A stretch of 19,106 nucleotides of DNA from the NCBI GenBank assembly GCA_029059965.1, contig JAIDUY010000366.1, positions 1 to 19,106 on the forward strand, given 5' to 3'. Position numbers and translations under genes: made by a program. Shown here in pieces: positions 7,385 to 14,000 of the stretch (position 1 is the stretch's first letter; each line of letters opens with the position of its first letter). Below the pieces are notes generated by a model, which worked only from the letters and a program-made list of their open reading frames with translations, made no database searches and was not told the origin of the DNA. This DNA comes from Muribaculaceae bacterium. Lineage in GTDB: Bacteria; Bacteroidota; Bacteroidia; Bacteroidales; Muribaculaceae.

Positions 7385-7762
7385 CTACGAATGTGAATTG
7401 ATGACATTTCGAAGAAACAATAATAAAAATCCCATTTCACCGATACCGAACGAACATAAGATGGCCACACGCATGATAGCCCGATTGACGTCCTTATCGT
7501 ATTTCTCATGATTAGCTATGATTCTTTTGTATCGCCCACAGCTTACATAATAAATTATACTGCCAATGAGAAGTGTAGCGGTTGTCATAGGGACTGCGAT
7601 AAAGCTCGTATGTCCGTAGAATAATTCAATTATACAGAGCAGAAATAACGATAAGAAGAAATATATTATGAAGAAGCGCATGAATATCATTCCCAGAATA
7701 CCGGACTGTCCCTGTCTCTTGAAATCCCAATAATACGAGTAGAATAGTGCGTTTGGACTCAT
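7385..7762 (-). CDS. Small multi-pass membrane protein, orphan immunity-like
   Basis: 125 residues with three or four hydrophobic segments (about 22-46, 50-76 and 95-120). It resembles ImmB and, more weakly, ImmA. All open with a short aromatic stretch (here ALFYSYYWDFKRQG), and all have a basic motif after the middle membrane segment (here GRYKRIIANHEKYDK; ImmB has GRYKRVIFNRKY, ImmA has RYIKLRTRHKIYDK). It follows ImmB after a 126-base gap that holds no gene, and no toxin tip precedes it directly, so it looks like an orphan immunity gene kept after its toxin was lost, or acquired to resist a rival's variant. Strongly AT-rich. The family is not known to me. Confidence 0.72.
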   Translation of the reverse strand: MSPNALFYSYYWDFKRQGQSGILGMIFMRFFIIYFFLSLFLLCIIELFYGHTSFIAVPMTTATLLIGSIIYYVSCGRYKRIIANHEKYDKDVNRAIMRVAILCSFGIGEMGFLLLFLRNVINSHS

Positions 7763-7888
7763 TGTTGTTTATTTATTTGGTTATCAATAATTTCATCTGT
7801 GCCCTAGCCATAGGGAGCGATGTTTGTCTACGTTTGAGTCACGACTCTTCATGGTTAGACCTCTCAAAATCTATATGATATGCGGAAA

Positions 7889-8257
7889 TTACCAATGTCC
7901 ATCTATCCGAATAATGGCGTGGATAAACAGCAATATAATCCATATAAATGTAAGCATGAAATAAAACCAGGACCAAACCCTGTATTTCCGAGTTGCATAT
8001 TTTCGATTGAATATAACGCGTTTGTATCTTCCTGTGATTAAGTATCCAATTAAAACAGCCAGTGCAGAGGCTATCATGGCAAAAAGCACTATTGAGCTCT
8101 TGACAGGACATACATAGCAATTTATAATCCAAGCCGAAAATGGGAAAAAGAAAATAATCGGCATACTCACATTGGCACAAGTAATAAGCAACGCTCCGAA
8201 GCGGCCGAGCCTCTTCAGATGCGCCCAAAAGAACGTAAAATATACTGCGTCAAACAT
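7889..8257 (-). CDS. Small multi-pass membrane protein, candidate immunity to Rhs-B tip (ImmB)
   Basis: 122 residues, mostly hydrophobic, with three or four likely membrane helices (about 22-48, 53-73 and 93-115) and a central basic loop GRYKRVIFNRKYATRK. The start at 8257 comes 8 bases after the Rhs-B stop, so the two are probably co-translated. The N-terminus FDAVYFTFFWAHLKRLG matches the aromatic-then-basic start of the orphan homologue at 7385-7762. An overlapping frame (7839-8228) is also open, but this one has the membrane-protein pattern and the family resemblance. An inner-membrane immunity protein would suit a toxin that attacks membranes. The function is inferred from position. Confidence 0.75.
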   Translation of the reverse strand: MFDAVYFTFFWAHLKRLGRFGALLITCANVSMPIIFFFPFSAWIINCYVCPVKSSIVLFAMIASALAVLIGYLITGRYKRVIFNRKYATRKYRVWSWFYFMLTFIWIILLFIHAIIRIDGHW

Positions 8258-8265
8258 ATATTATT

Positions 8266-10005
8266 CTATTGTCCCAGAATTGAATAATCGAGGCCATACC
8301 CGTCTGTTGTCAGATCCAGAACTAAATCCACAACAGAGATAACTGTACAAACAGTGCCAAATGTATTTGGGATTGCGGAGCAGCCGTTTATTACGGTTTC
8401 TCCAAGATATTTTGTCATAACAGTGTAATTATTTCCACCCTGTGATATATAGTCGTAGAGTTTATATCCTGAATATCCGGCACTAATGAGGCTGCCCGCC
8501 ATACCGGTTAATTTAGATAATTTGACATATGTTCCAATCTCACCCACTAAACCGGCTTTACCGACTGCATTTTCAATCAGGCTTATCTTGCCACTGTTAA
8601 CCGCAGTTCCGGCTCCGACAAAAGCGGCAGCGCCGTCATAGTTGAATCCGGAGTTTTGGCTTTGCTCGGTATTTGTAGAATCGGAATCCTGATTGCCTGA
8701 TGCAGAATTTTCATTTGTGGCTTGTGTGTCACCCTCATTGACCAATAATGGCGGGTCGTCATCCTGCGGATTGGCGCTTGTCTGATAGCCGGGGTTGGCG
8801 GCTGCACGCTCCGGGTTGCGTGCGCGGCGTCCGTCCGTATCAATCCTCATGACGGGATTGCCGAGGCAGTACGCCCACGGCGAATGGCCGCGGAACTCCT
8901 CGGCCAGCTCGTCCGGAGTTGTGAATCGCACATAGACAGGGTCGTACATACGGGCCTGGTTGTCGTACATGTCCAGGCCCTCGGCATCGATCCAGCGCTT
9001 GTCCTGATGGAAGCGGTCGATGTTGCCCGGATTGCCCGTAATCACCGGAAGCCCCGACGGATAGACAAACGTATGCTGTCCGAAACTCATCTTTCCCGTC
9101 GCTTTGTTCTGATAGGCCGTGTGGCGCACGCTGCCCTTCCAGTCCTTCACGTACCAGCGGTGCACGCTGTCGGCGAAGCTGTAGTGCCCGAAACCCGTAT
9201 TGACACGCATCTGCCCGTCCACGCGCTCATAGCTGCCGTAGAAACGCCGCTCCGACACCGGAACAATGGCCGCCTCGAAGCGCGAACTGTCGCGTACCGC
9301 CGGCACCGTGTCGCCCGCCGCCGGCCCGATGCTACCCGGCACGCGCACGGCGCTGCGCACCGCCGCGCGGCTGTAGGTCTGCGCCCTGAGCCGCCCGTCG
9401 GGCATATAGTCGAAGTCCAGCCGCCCCTTGCTGCCGAACTCAATCCGCTTCGGGCGGTTGCAGGAGCGGTGATAGCTTATAGAAGTGATACCCCGCATAT
9501 CGTCGCGCACCGGACGCCCGACGGCATCGTAGGCAATAGCGTCGGCATAGTCGCCCGCCGCAATCTGCGGAACCGTACCCATCTTCGCGTCCGAACTCAC
9601 ATCGCTCACCCCCGTCAGGCGGTTGCCGTCGTAGCTCAGCACGGCATCGGTAGTCATGTTCGACTGATAGCTGCGCCTCACCGCCACCGGATTGGTGTTC
9701 AGGTCATAGTCCACAATCTCGGCCATGCTCCCCGTCGCCGTGGCGAACGACGTCAGCCGGTTGAGCCCGTCATAGCCCAGTCCGAAAGTAGTAGTGCGGA
9801 ACACATCCTTTTCGCGCAGCCTCGCCACATTGCCCGTATAGCTGGGCGTATAGTCCGATTCCGGCGCCTCGTAGGCAAGCCACTGCGATATATACTTCGA
9901 CACCAGCGACTTCATCTGCCCGCGCGCATTGTAGCCATAGCTCACCGTCAGCGGCACCCCATTTTTCCGTGCTCTCCAAGAGTAAGTATAGAAAAACCAA
10001 TCCAT
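8266..10005 (-). CDS. 5'-truncated Rhs protein with glycine-rich tip (Rhs-B)
   Basis: 579 residues from the ATG at 10005 (open to a TTG at 10023). It begins abruptly with MDWFFYTYSWRARK, unlike Rhs sequence, and then runs into ordinary YD/RHS repeats (FGLGYDGLNRLTSF, LSYDGNRLTGV, IAYDAVGRPVRDD) at about 15-225. The Rhs core is at about 240-390, with YDPVYVRFTTPDELAEEF and SPWAYCLGNP, followed by DTDG. A linker rich in Ser, Asn and Gln leads to the tip at about 440-579. The tip is hydrophobic and glycine-rich, ends DLTTDGYGLDYSILGQ and has no catalytic motif I can see. It lies right after ImmA, with no promoter seen and most of the N-terminal shell missing, so it is a remnant of a full-length gene whose 5' part was replaced. 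The tip itself is intact and may be silent or co-transcribed from the Rhs-A promoter. Confidence 0.82.
   Translation of the reverse strand: MDWFFYTYSWRARKNGVPLTVSYGYNARGQMKSLVSKYISQWLAYEAPESDYTPSYTGNVARLREKDVFRTTTFGLGYDGLNRLTSFATATGSMAEIVDYDLNTNPVAVRRSYQSNMTTDAVLSYDGNRLTGVSDVSSDAKMGTVPQIAAGDYADAIAYDAVGRPVRDDMRGITSISYHRSCNRPKRIEFGSKGRLDFDYMPDGRLRAQTYSRAAVRSAVRVPGSIGPAAGDTVPAVRDSSRFEAAIVPVSERRFYGSYERVDGQMRVNTGFGHYSFADSVHRWYVKDWKGSVRHTAYQNKATGKMSFGQHTFVYPSGLPVITGNPGNIDRFHQDKRWIDAEGLDMYDNQARMYDPVYVRFTTPDELAEEFRGHSPWAYCLGNPVMRIDTDGRRARNPERAAANPGYQTSANPQDDDPPLLVNEGDTQATNENSASGNQDSDSTNTEQSQNSGFNYDGAAAFVGAGTAVNSGKISLIENAVGKAGLVGEIGTYVKLSKLTGMAGSLISAGYSGYKLYDYISQGGNNYTVMTKYLGETVINGCSAIPNTFGTVCTVISVVDLVLDLTTDGYGLDYSILGQ
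8729..9293. repeat. 565-bp direct repeat, copy in Rhs-B
   Basis: Reading base by base, 8729-9293 appears identical to 10844-11408, in the same orientation and 2115 bases apart. It covers the Rhs core and the pre-tip linker up to NEG, and stops at the points where the tips and leaders diverge. Perfect identity over this length implies recent duplication or gene conversion. Confidence 0.9.
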
Positions 10006-10019
10006 ATCATAATTATATG

Positions 10020-10433
10020 TCAATGAAAATTCCAGTAATTATTGGAGAACCAACACAAAAACTGAGTAATTGCAGCTAAAGCCACTGTAGATATACAGAA
10101 TAGAAGCCTTATATTTTTGGACTTTTGCTTATCGTAAATCTTATGCCGCGTTCTAAGCTTTATATATCGTTTCCCATATGTGTAATACGTTATCAAAACG
10201 GGGAATGGAGCAAATGTGGCATACATATACGGGGTAACACCATGATAACTTCCAAAATTGAATATGTCGACAAGGCCCAAGGCATCAGGAATAAGTAGAA
10301 TTTGGCTCATAGCCAAGGTACAGATAGCACATATGTTGAAAACAGCCGATATCGAGGGCGAAGAATCTCCAGAGCGCAGATGACTGTGGTAGTAGTAGTA
10401 ATATAATTCATCGAACAGTTTCATCTCGTTCAT
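10020..10433 (-). CDS. Small multi-pass membrane protein, candidate immunity to Rhs-A tip (ImmA)
   Basis: 137 residues from the ATG at 10433; a second ATG at 10424 would give 134. It has a run of tyrosines near the start (ELYYYYYHSHLRSG), hydrophobic segments at about 29-56, 66-86 and 107-130, and a basic stretch RYIKLRTRHKIYDKQKSK between the last two. The order of parts matches ImmB and the orphan gene, though identity is low. It overlaps the end of Rhs-A by 26 bases, which supports a cognate toxin-immunity pair. AT-rich. The membrane location suggests protection against a membrane-acting toxin; this is inference from context. Confidence 0.75.
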   Translation of the reverse strand: MNEMKLFDELYYYYYHSHLRSGDSSPSISAVFNICAICTLAMSQILLIPDALGLVDIFNFGSYHGVTPYMYATFAPFPVLITYYTYGKRYIKLRTRHKIYDKQKSKNIRLLFCISTVALAAITQFLCWFSNNYWNFH

Positions 10434-11469
10434 CTTTATTTTTTAACTGCTGATTCACTATTTTATTTGTCCCGAATCCATCTGTTTTTACATCAATAAG
10501 GGTAAATACGACAGAAGCCCCAATAAAATACGGAGCATAATCACCTCCGAAATTTCCAGCAGCATTAAGACCTATGTCCAAGAAACATTTTGTATAGACT
10601 ATTGGATTTGTGCCTCCTGCTTCATGATAGGTCGCCATTGTATAAACGTTAGAACCTACGTTGTAGGAAAGTCCAACATATCCGAAGAATTTTAATGTAT
10701 TAGAAAGACATCTAATATCTTTTCCCATCTCAGAGGCCTTAATCGCTGAGTCTATTCTGCTATTTATAATACCAAAAGGTGTCGTTACAATTGCAATAAA
10801 CGTAGAAATTTTTGGCGTTTTATTGCTTTCAGCCTCTTGTGTTTCACCCTCATTGACCAATAATGGCGGGTCGTCATCCTGCGGATTGGCGCTTGTCTGA
10901 TAGCCGGGGTTGGCGGCTGCACGCTCCGGGTTGCGTGCGCGGCGTCCGTCCGTATCAATCCTCATGACGGGATTGCCGAGGCAGTACGCCCACGGCGAAT
11001 GGCCGCGGAACTCCTCGGCCAGCTCGTCCGGAGTTGTGAATCGCACATAGACAGGGTCGTACATACGGGCCTGGTTGTCGTACATGTCCAGGCCCTCGGC
11101 ATCGATCCAGCGCTTGTCCTGATGGAAGCGGTCGATGTTGCCCGGATTGCCCGTAATCACCGGAAGCCCCGACGGATAGACAAACGTATGCTGTCCGAAA
11201 CTCATCTTTCCCGTCGCTTTGTTCTGATAGGCCGTGTGGCGCACGCTGCCCTTCCAGTCCTTCACGTACCAGCGGTGCACGCTGTCGGCGAAGCTGTAGT
11301 GCCCGAAACCCGTATTGACACGCATCTGCCCGTCCACGCGCTCATAGCTGCCGTAGAAACGCCGCTCCGACACCGGAACAATGGCCGCCTCGAAGCGCGA
11401 ACTGTCGCCTCCCGCCACAGACGCAAACGGCAGTGCATTTAAGCAACTATATAAAAGCCGGCAACTCAT
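10408..11469 (-). CDS. Truncated Rhs protein with glycine-rich tip (Rhs-A)
   Basis: 353 residues from the ATG at 11469. Residues 1-20 (MSCRLLYSCLNALPFASVAG) are a leader shared with Rhs-C. Residues 21-178 are the Rhs core with RFYGSYERVDGQ, WYVKDWKGSVRH, YDPVYVRFTTPDELAEEF and SPWAYCLGNP. Residues 179-208 form the pre-tip linker also found in Rhs-B. The tip, about 210-353, is glycine-rich and moderately hydrophobic and contains TLIDVKTDGFG, matching DLTTDGYG of tip B. There are no obvious catalytic residues. Compared with Rhs-C the leader lacks about seven residues at the core junction. The gene has its own promoter and ends inside ImmA. It lacks the N-terminal Rhs shell, so it is a mini-Rhs or tip cassette and not a full effector. 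Confidence 0.83.
   Translation of the reverse strand: MSCRLLYSCLNALPFASVAGGDSSRFEAAIVPVSERRFYGSYERVDGQMRVNTGFGHYSFADSVHRWYVKDWKGSVRHTAYQNKATGKMSFGQHTFVYPSGLPVITGNPGNIDRFHQDKRWIDAEGLDMYDNQARMYDPVYVRFTTPDELAEEFRGHSPWAYCLGNPVMRIDTDGRRARNPERAAANPGYQTSANPQDDDPPLLVNEGETQEAESNKTPKISTFIAIVTTPFGIINSRIDSAIKASEMGKDIRCLSNTLKFFGYVGLSYNVGSNVYTMATYHEAGGTNPIVYTKCFLDIGLNAAGNFGGDYAPYFIGASVVFTLIDVKTDGFGTNKIVNQQLKNKDERDETVR
10844..11408. repeat. 565-bp direct repeat, copy in Rhs-A
   Basis: Partner of 8729-9293; see that entry. Upstream of 11408 the sequence changes to the leader it shares with Rhs-C, and below 10844 it changes to the specific tip, so both edges are recombination joints. Confidence 0.9.
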
Positions 11470-11497
11470 ATCAAGTCTGATAAATACCAATCCGCCT

Positions 11498-11528
11498 CAA
11501 AGATAATCAAAAACCACCACCCCACAAA
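11498..11528 (-). promoter_or_regulatory. Promoter of the Rhs-A module
   Basis: On the minus strand TTTG (plus-strand 11525-11528), 19 bases, then TATCTTTG (plus-strand 11498-11505), fitting TTTG-N19-TAnnTTTG. The start site should lie near 11492, about 22 bases before the ATG at 11469. It may drive Rhs-A, ImmA and possibly the Rhs-B fragment with ImmB, because no clear terminator was seen between them. It is homologous to the Rhs-C promoter. Confidence 0.8.
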
Positions 11529-11606
11529 AAAATATCAAGTCCCCGCGCGTCGCCACGCCTCAGGAATCTTTATCGTGCTCTTTAGCTATTATTAATTGCC
11601 TATTTT

Positions 11607-11637
11607 TTTGCCGATAGCAAAAAAAGTACTAATTTTG
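11607..11637 (+). promoter_or_regulatory. Promoter of the tRNA-Gln gene
   Basis: TTTG at 11607-11610, exactly 19 bases, then TAATTTTG at 11630-11637: a perfect Bacteroidetes promoter on the plus strand, 37 bases before the tRNA. The leader between them holds the palindrome CCCCCGCGGGGG at 11649-11660, which may help 5' processing or simply be fortuitous. The promoter diverges from that of Rhs-A. Confidence 0.82.
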
Positions 11638-11674
11638 CAGTGCTTTAGCCCCCGCGGGGGTTGGGCGTGGAGTC

Positions 11675-11745
11675 AGTCTTATGGTGTAATGGTAACACAT
11701 CAGTTTTTGGAGCTGAGTTTCCTGGTTCGAATCCAGGTAAGACTA
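11675..11745 (+). tRNA. tRNA-Gln, anticodon TTG
   Basis: Folds as a full cloverleaf. The acceptor stem is AGTCTTA (11675-11681) with TAAGACT (11738-11744), with discriminator A at 11745. The D stem is GTG/CAC. The anticodon stem TCAGT/GCTGA holds the loop TTTTGGA, whose positions 34-36 read TTG, decoding CAA glutamine codons. The variable loop is GTTT, and the T arm is CCTGG-TTCGAAT-CCAGG. CCA is not encoded and must be added. It is a single gene with its own promoter and terminator. Confidence 0.96.
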
Positions 11746-11757
11746 CTTTCAATTGCC

Positions 11758-11798
11758 AATCCAAGCGCACCCGCCAAATGGTGAGCTTGGATTTTTTT
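11758..11798 (+). terminator. Intrinsic terminator after tRNA-Gln
   Basis: Arms AATCCAAGC (11758-11766) and GCTTGGATT (11785-11793), with a second inner pairing CACC/GGTG, run directly into a T tract ending at 11798. It lies 12 bases after the tRNA and before the nuclease-like gene, so that operon needs its own promoter, which I could not identify in 11799-11850. Confidence 0.88.
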
Positions 11799-11850
11799 CT
11801 TTAATGAAACTGTTTTCCCGCGACGGTTTATGTAATAACGGACCTGCCCT

Positions 11851-12603
11851 ATGACCTATAACGACCTCAATGCTCATCCGCGCGACAGCCGCATTCACTT
11901 CAATCAGGAGGCACACTCCTACTATGTGGACTGTGGCGACGGCACGCAGCTGCCATGCGACAGCGTGACGACGGTGGTCGACGACCTTTTCGAGAAGTTC
12001 GACGTCGATTACTGGGCCGCCCGCAAGGCCACCCCTGGACACAGCGCCGAGGACATCAAGAAGGAATGGGCCGAAAAGGGACGGCAGGCGCGCGACCTCG
12101 GCACGGTGATGCACGACCGTATCGAGCGCCATTATCTCGGTCACGAACCCGAGCCCGAGGCGCTGGCCGACCCCGCCTTCCGCAACTTCATGGAGTTTAC
12201 CCGTCGCGTCAGCCTCAGGCCCTATCGAAGCGAATGGCGCATATACAGCGAGAAATACCGCATCGCCGGAACCCTCGACTTCCTCGCTTTCGACGGCTCG
12301 CGTTTCGAAATCTACGACTGGAAGCGCTCCTCCAAAATCGTCGCCTTCGACGGGACTCCCATTACGGCCGACCGCTTCGGCAAGACCGCCCACGCGCCCG
12401 TCGGCCACGTTCCCGACACGACTTTCCATCACTACGCCCTCCAGCTGAGTCTCTACCGCTACATTCTCGAGACCGAGTACGGAATCCGTGTCGCCGACGG
12501 CCATCTCGGCACTTTCCATCCCGACTACGACCGCCCGCACGTAGTTCATATGCCCTATCTGCGCGACGAGGTCATCGCTATCCTTGAGCAACGTCTGAAA
12601 TGA
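11851..12603 (+). CDS. PD-(D/E)XK nuclease superfamily protein (RecB-like fold)
   Basis: 250 residues with the landmarks of a RecB/Cas4-like nuclease domain: GTVMHDRIE at 84-92 (His88), GTLD at 140-143 (Asp143), EIYDWK at 153-158 (Asp156, Lys158), and the QxxxY motif QLSLY at 198-202 typical of the RecB/AddB subgroup. These residues would bind metal and cut DNA. There is no helicase domain, so it is a stand-alone nuclease, perhaps for DNA repair or processing; the substrate is unknown. Its stop overlaps the start of the methyltransferase gene by four bases (ATGA), so it heads a three-gene operon. GC-rich codons match the core genome, which speaks against a recent mobile origin. Confidence 0.82.
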   Translation: MTYNDLNAHPRDSRIHFNQEAHSYYVDCGDGTQLPCDSVTTVVDDLFEKFDVDYWAARKATPGHSAEDIKKEWAEKGRQARDLGTVMHDRIERHYLGHEPEPEALADPAFRNFMEFTRRVSLRPYRSEWRIYSEKYRIAGTLDFLAFDGSRFEIYDWKRSSKIVAFDGTPITADRFGKTAHAPVGHVPDTTFHHYALQLSLYRYILETEYGIRVADGHLGTFHPDYDRPHVVHMPYLRDEVIAILEQRLK

Positions 12604-14000
12604 GCCGTCAACTCCCGCCCCTCTTCCTCGAAAGCCTCCGGAGCCTCGGCCCTGTCGCCGACGCTCTGCCCGACGCCCTTGTCTCGACGGCGCCGTCCGT
12701 CGCCGTCCGTGTCAATACGGCCAAGGGCGCACGCATCCCCGACGGCGCCGACTTGGTGCCATGGTGTCCCTCGGGCTTCTATCTGGCCGACCGGCCGCTA
12801 TTCGCCGCCGATCCTGCCTGGCATCAGGGTCTCTACTATGTCCAGGAGGCATCCTCGATGGCTTCGCAGGCCGCGATGAACCGGCTCGTCGCGCTTGCCC
12901 GCGACGGTGCGCCGCTAAGAGTTCTCGACGCCTGCGCCGCCCCCGGCGGGAAGACCATCGGCATCCTTGAGACTCTCGGCCCCGACGACTTGGTCGTGGC
13001 CAATGAATTCGACCCTCATCGCGCCAACATCCTCGCCGAGAACATCGCCAAATGGGGCGCTCCGAACGTGGCCGTGACCCGTGGCCCGGCCCAGGCCTTC
13101 GCCGCCATGAAGAACAGCTTCGACATCATCGCCGCCGACGTGCCCTGCTCGGGCGAGGGAATGATGCGCAAGGACGACGAGGCCGTGGCACAGTGGACCC
13201 CGCGGCTTGTCGAATCCTGTGCCGCCCTCCAGCGCGAAATAGTCGACGCCCTCTGGAAAGCGCTCCGCCCCGGAGGCTACCTCCTCTACAGCACCTGCAC
13301 CTTCAACAGGCAGGAGAACGAACTCAACATCGAATATCTCATCGACACCTACGGCGCCGAAAGCATCCATCTGGGGCTCGACGGCTCCGACGGCATAATA
13401 CCCGCCATAGGCTCGGACATCGCAGCCTGCCGTTTCCTCCCGGGAAGGGTAAGGGGCGAGGGCCTCTTCATAGCCGCGCTGCGCAAGCCCGGCACACCCT
13501 CGGCCGAACGTCCCGACTCCCGCAGCCGTGAGGACGCGGCCGCCCGTCGCTTCCTCGACGCGACGCTGGCCCGTCCCGCCGACTATGTTGCCGTCTCGCC
13601 CGATAAGGTCTCGGTCGAGGCTGTCCTCCGTCATCATGAAGGCTTCATAGCCCGTCTGCGCAAGCAGCTCAAAGTGGTACGCGGCGGCCTCCCTGTAGCG
13701 ACCCTCAAGGGTCGTGACCTCGCTCCGTCGTTCGAGCTCGCCCTGTCGACAGCCCTTGCGCCGGACGCATATCCTCTTCTCGAACTCGATTACCGCGGCG
13801 CCATAGCCTACCTCCGTGGCGAAGCTTTGGACGGGCTCCCTGAAGGAACACCCCGCTCCTTCATCCTCCCCGCATGGCAGAGCCGGCCCCTCGGTCTCGC
13901 CAAAAGCGTCGGACGCAGAGCCAACAACCTCTATCCCGCTCCGTTCCGCCTGCGCCTCGCCGCCGATGCCATCCCACCCCAAGCTCCAAAAGTAGTATGA
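12600..14000 (+). CDS. 16S rRNA m5C methyltransferase, RsmF/RsmB type
   Basis: 466 residues. The N-terminal part (1-100) includes VRVNT, as in the NOL1/NOP2/Sun family. The SAM-binding motif DACAAPGGKT is at 110-119. The two catalytic-site motifs of RNA m5C methyltransferases are DVPCSGEGMMRK at 180-191 (Cys183) and STCTF at 231-235 (Cys233). The C-terminal extension, about 300-466, fits the PUA-like and FAU-type end found in RsmF (YebU) proteins. The enzyme should methylate a cytosine in small-subunit rRNA using S-adenosylmethionine; the exact base cannot be read from the sequence. Four-base overlaps on both sides show tight operon packing. Confidence 0.9.
   Translation: MSRQLPPLFLESLRSLGPVADALPDALVSTAPSVAVRVNTAKGARIPDGADLVPWCPSGFYLADRPLFAADPAWHQGLYYVQEASSMASQAAMNRLVALARDGAPLRVLDACAAPGGKTIGILETLGPDDLVVANEFDPHRANILAENIAKWGAPNVAVTRGPAQAFAAMKNSFDIIAADVPCSGEGMMRKDDEAVAQWTPRLVESCAALQREIVDALWKALRPGGYLLYSTCTFNRQENELNIEYLIDTYGAESIHLGLDGSDGIIPAIGSDIAACRFLPGRVRGEGLFIAALRKPGTPSAERPDSRSREDAAARRFLDATLARPADYVAVSPDKVSVEAVLRHHEGFIARLRKQLKVVRGGLPVATLKGRDLAPSFELALSTALAPDAYPLLELDYRGAIAYLRGEALDGLPEGTPRSFILPAWQSRPLGLAKSVGRRANNLYPAPFRLRLAADAIPPQAPKVV

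Noticed and set aside
7839..8228. 129-codon minus-strand frame overlapping ImmB
   Set aside because: The alternative frame at 7889-8257 has the multi-helix pattern, the GRYKR motif and the family resemblance, and starts 8 bases after Rhs-B.
8884..10026. 380-codon plus-strand frame, repeated in part at 10999-11442
   Set aside because: It is the antisense shadow of the Rhs core; its repetition only reflects the 565-bp duplication, and its His/Arg-rich product matches nothing.
4305..11528. Type VI secretion effector locus
   Set aside because: No VgrG, Hcp, PAAR or adaptor gene is present in the window, so assignment to a secretion system cannot be supported.
11675..11745. tRNA-Gln as an integration site for the toxin island
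   Set aside because: The 3' end of the tRNA points away from the island, no integrase is present and I found no second copy of the tRNA end at the other side.
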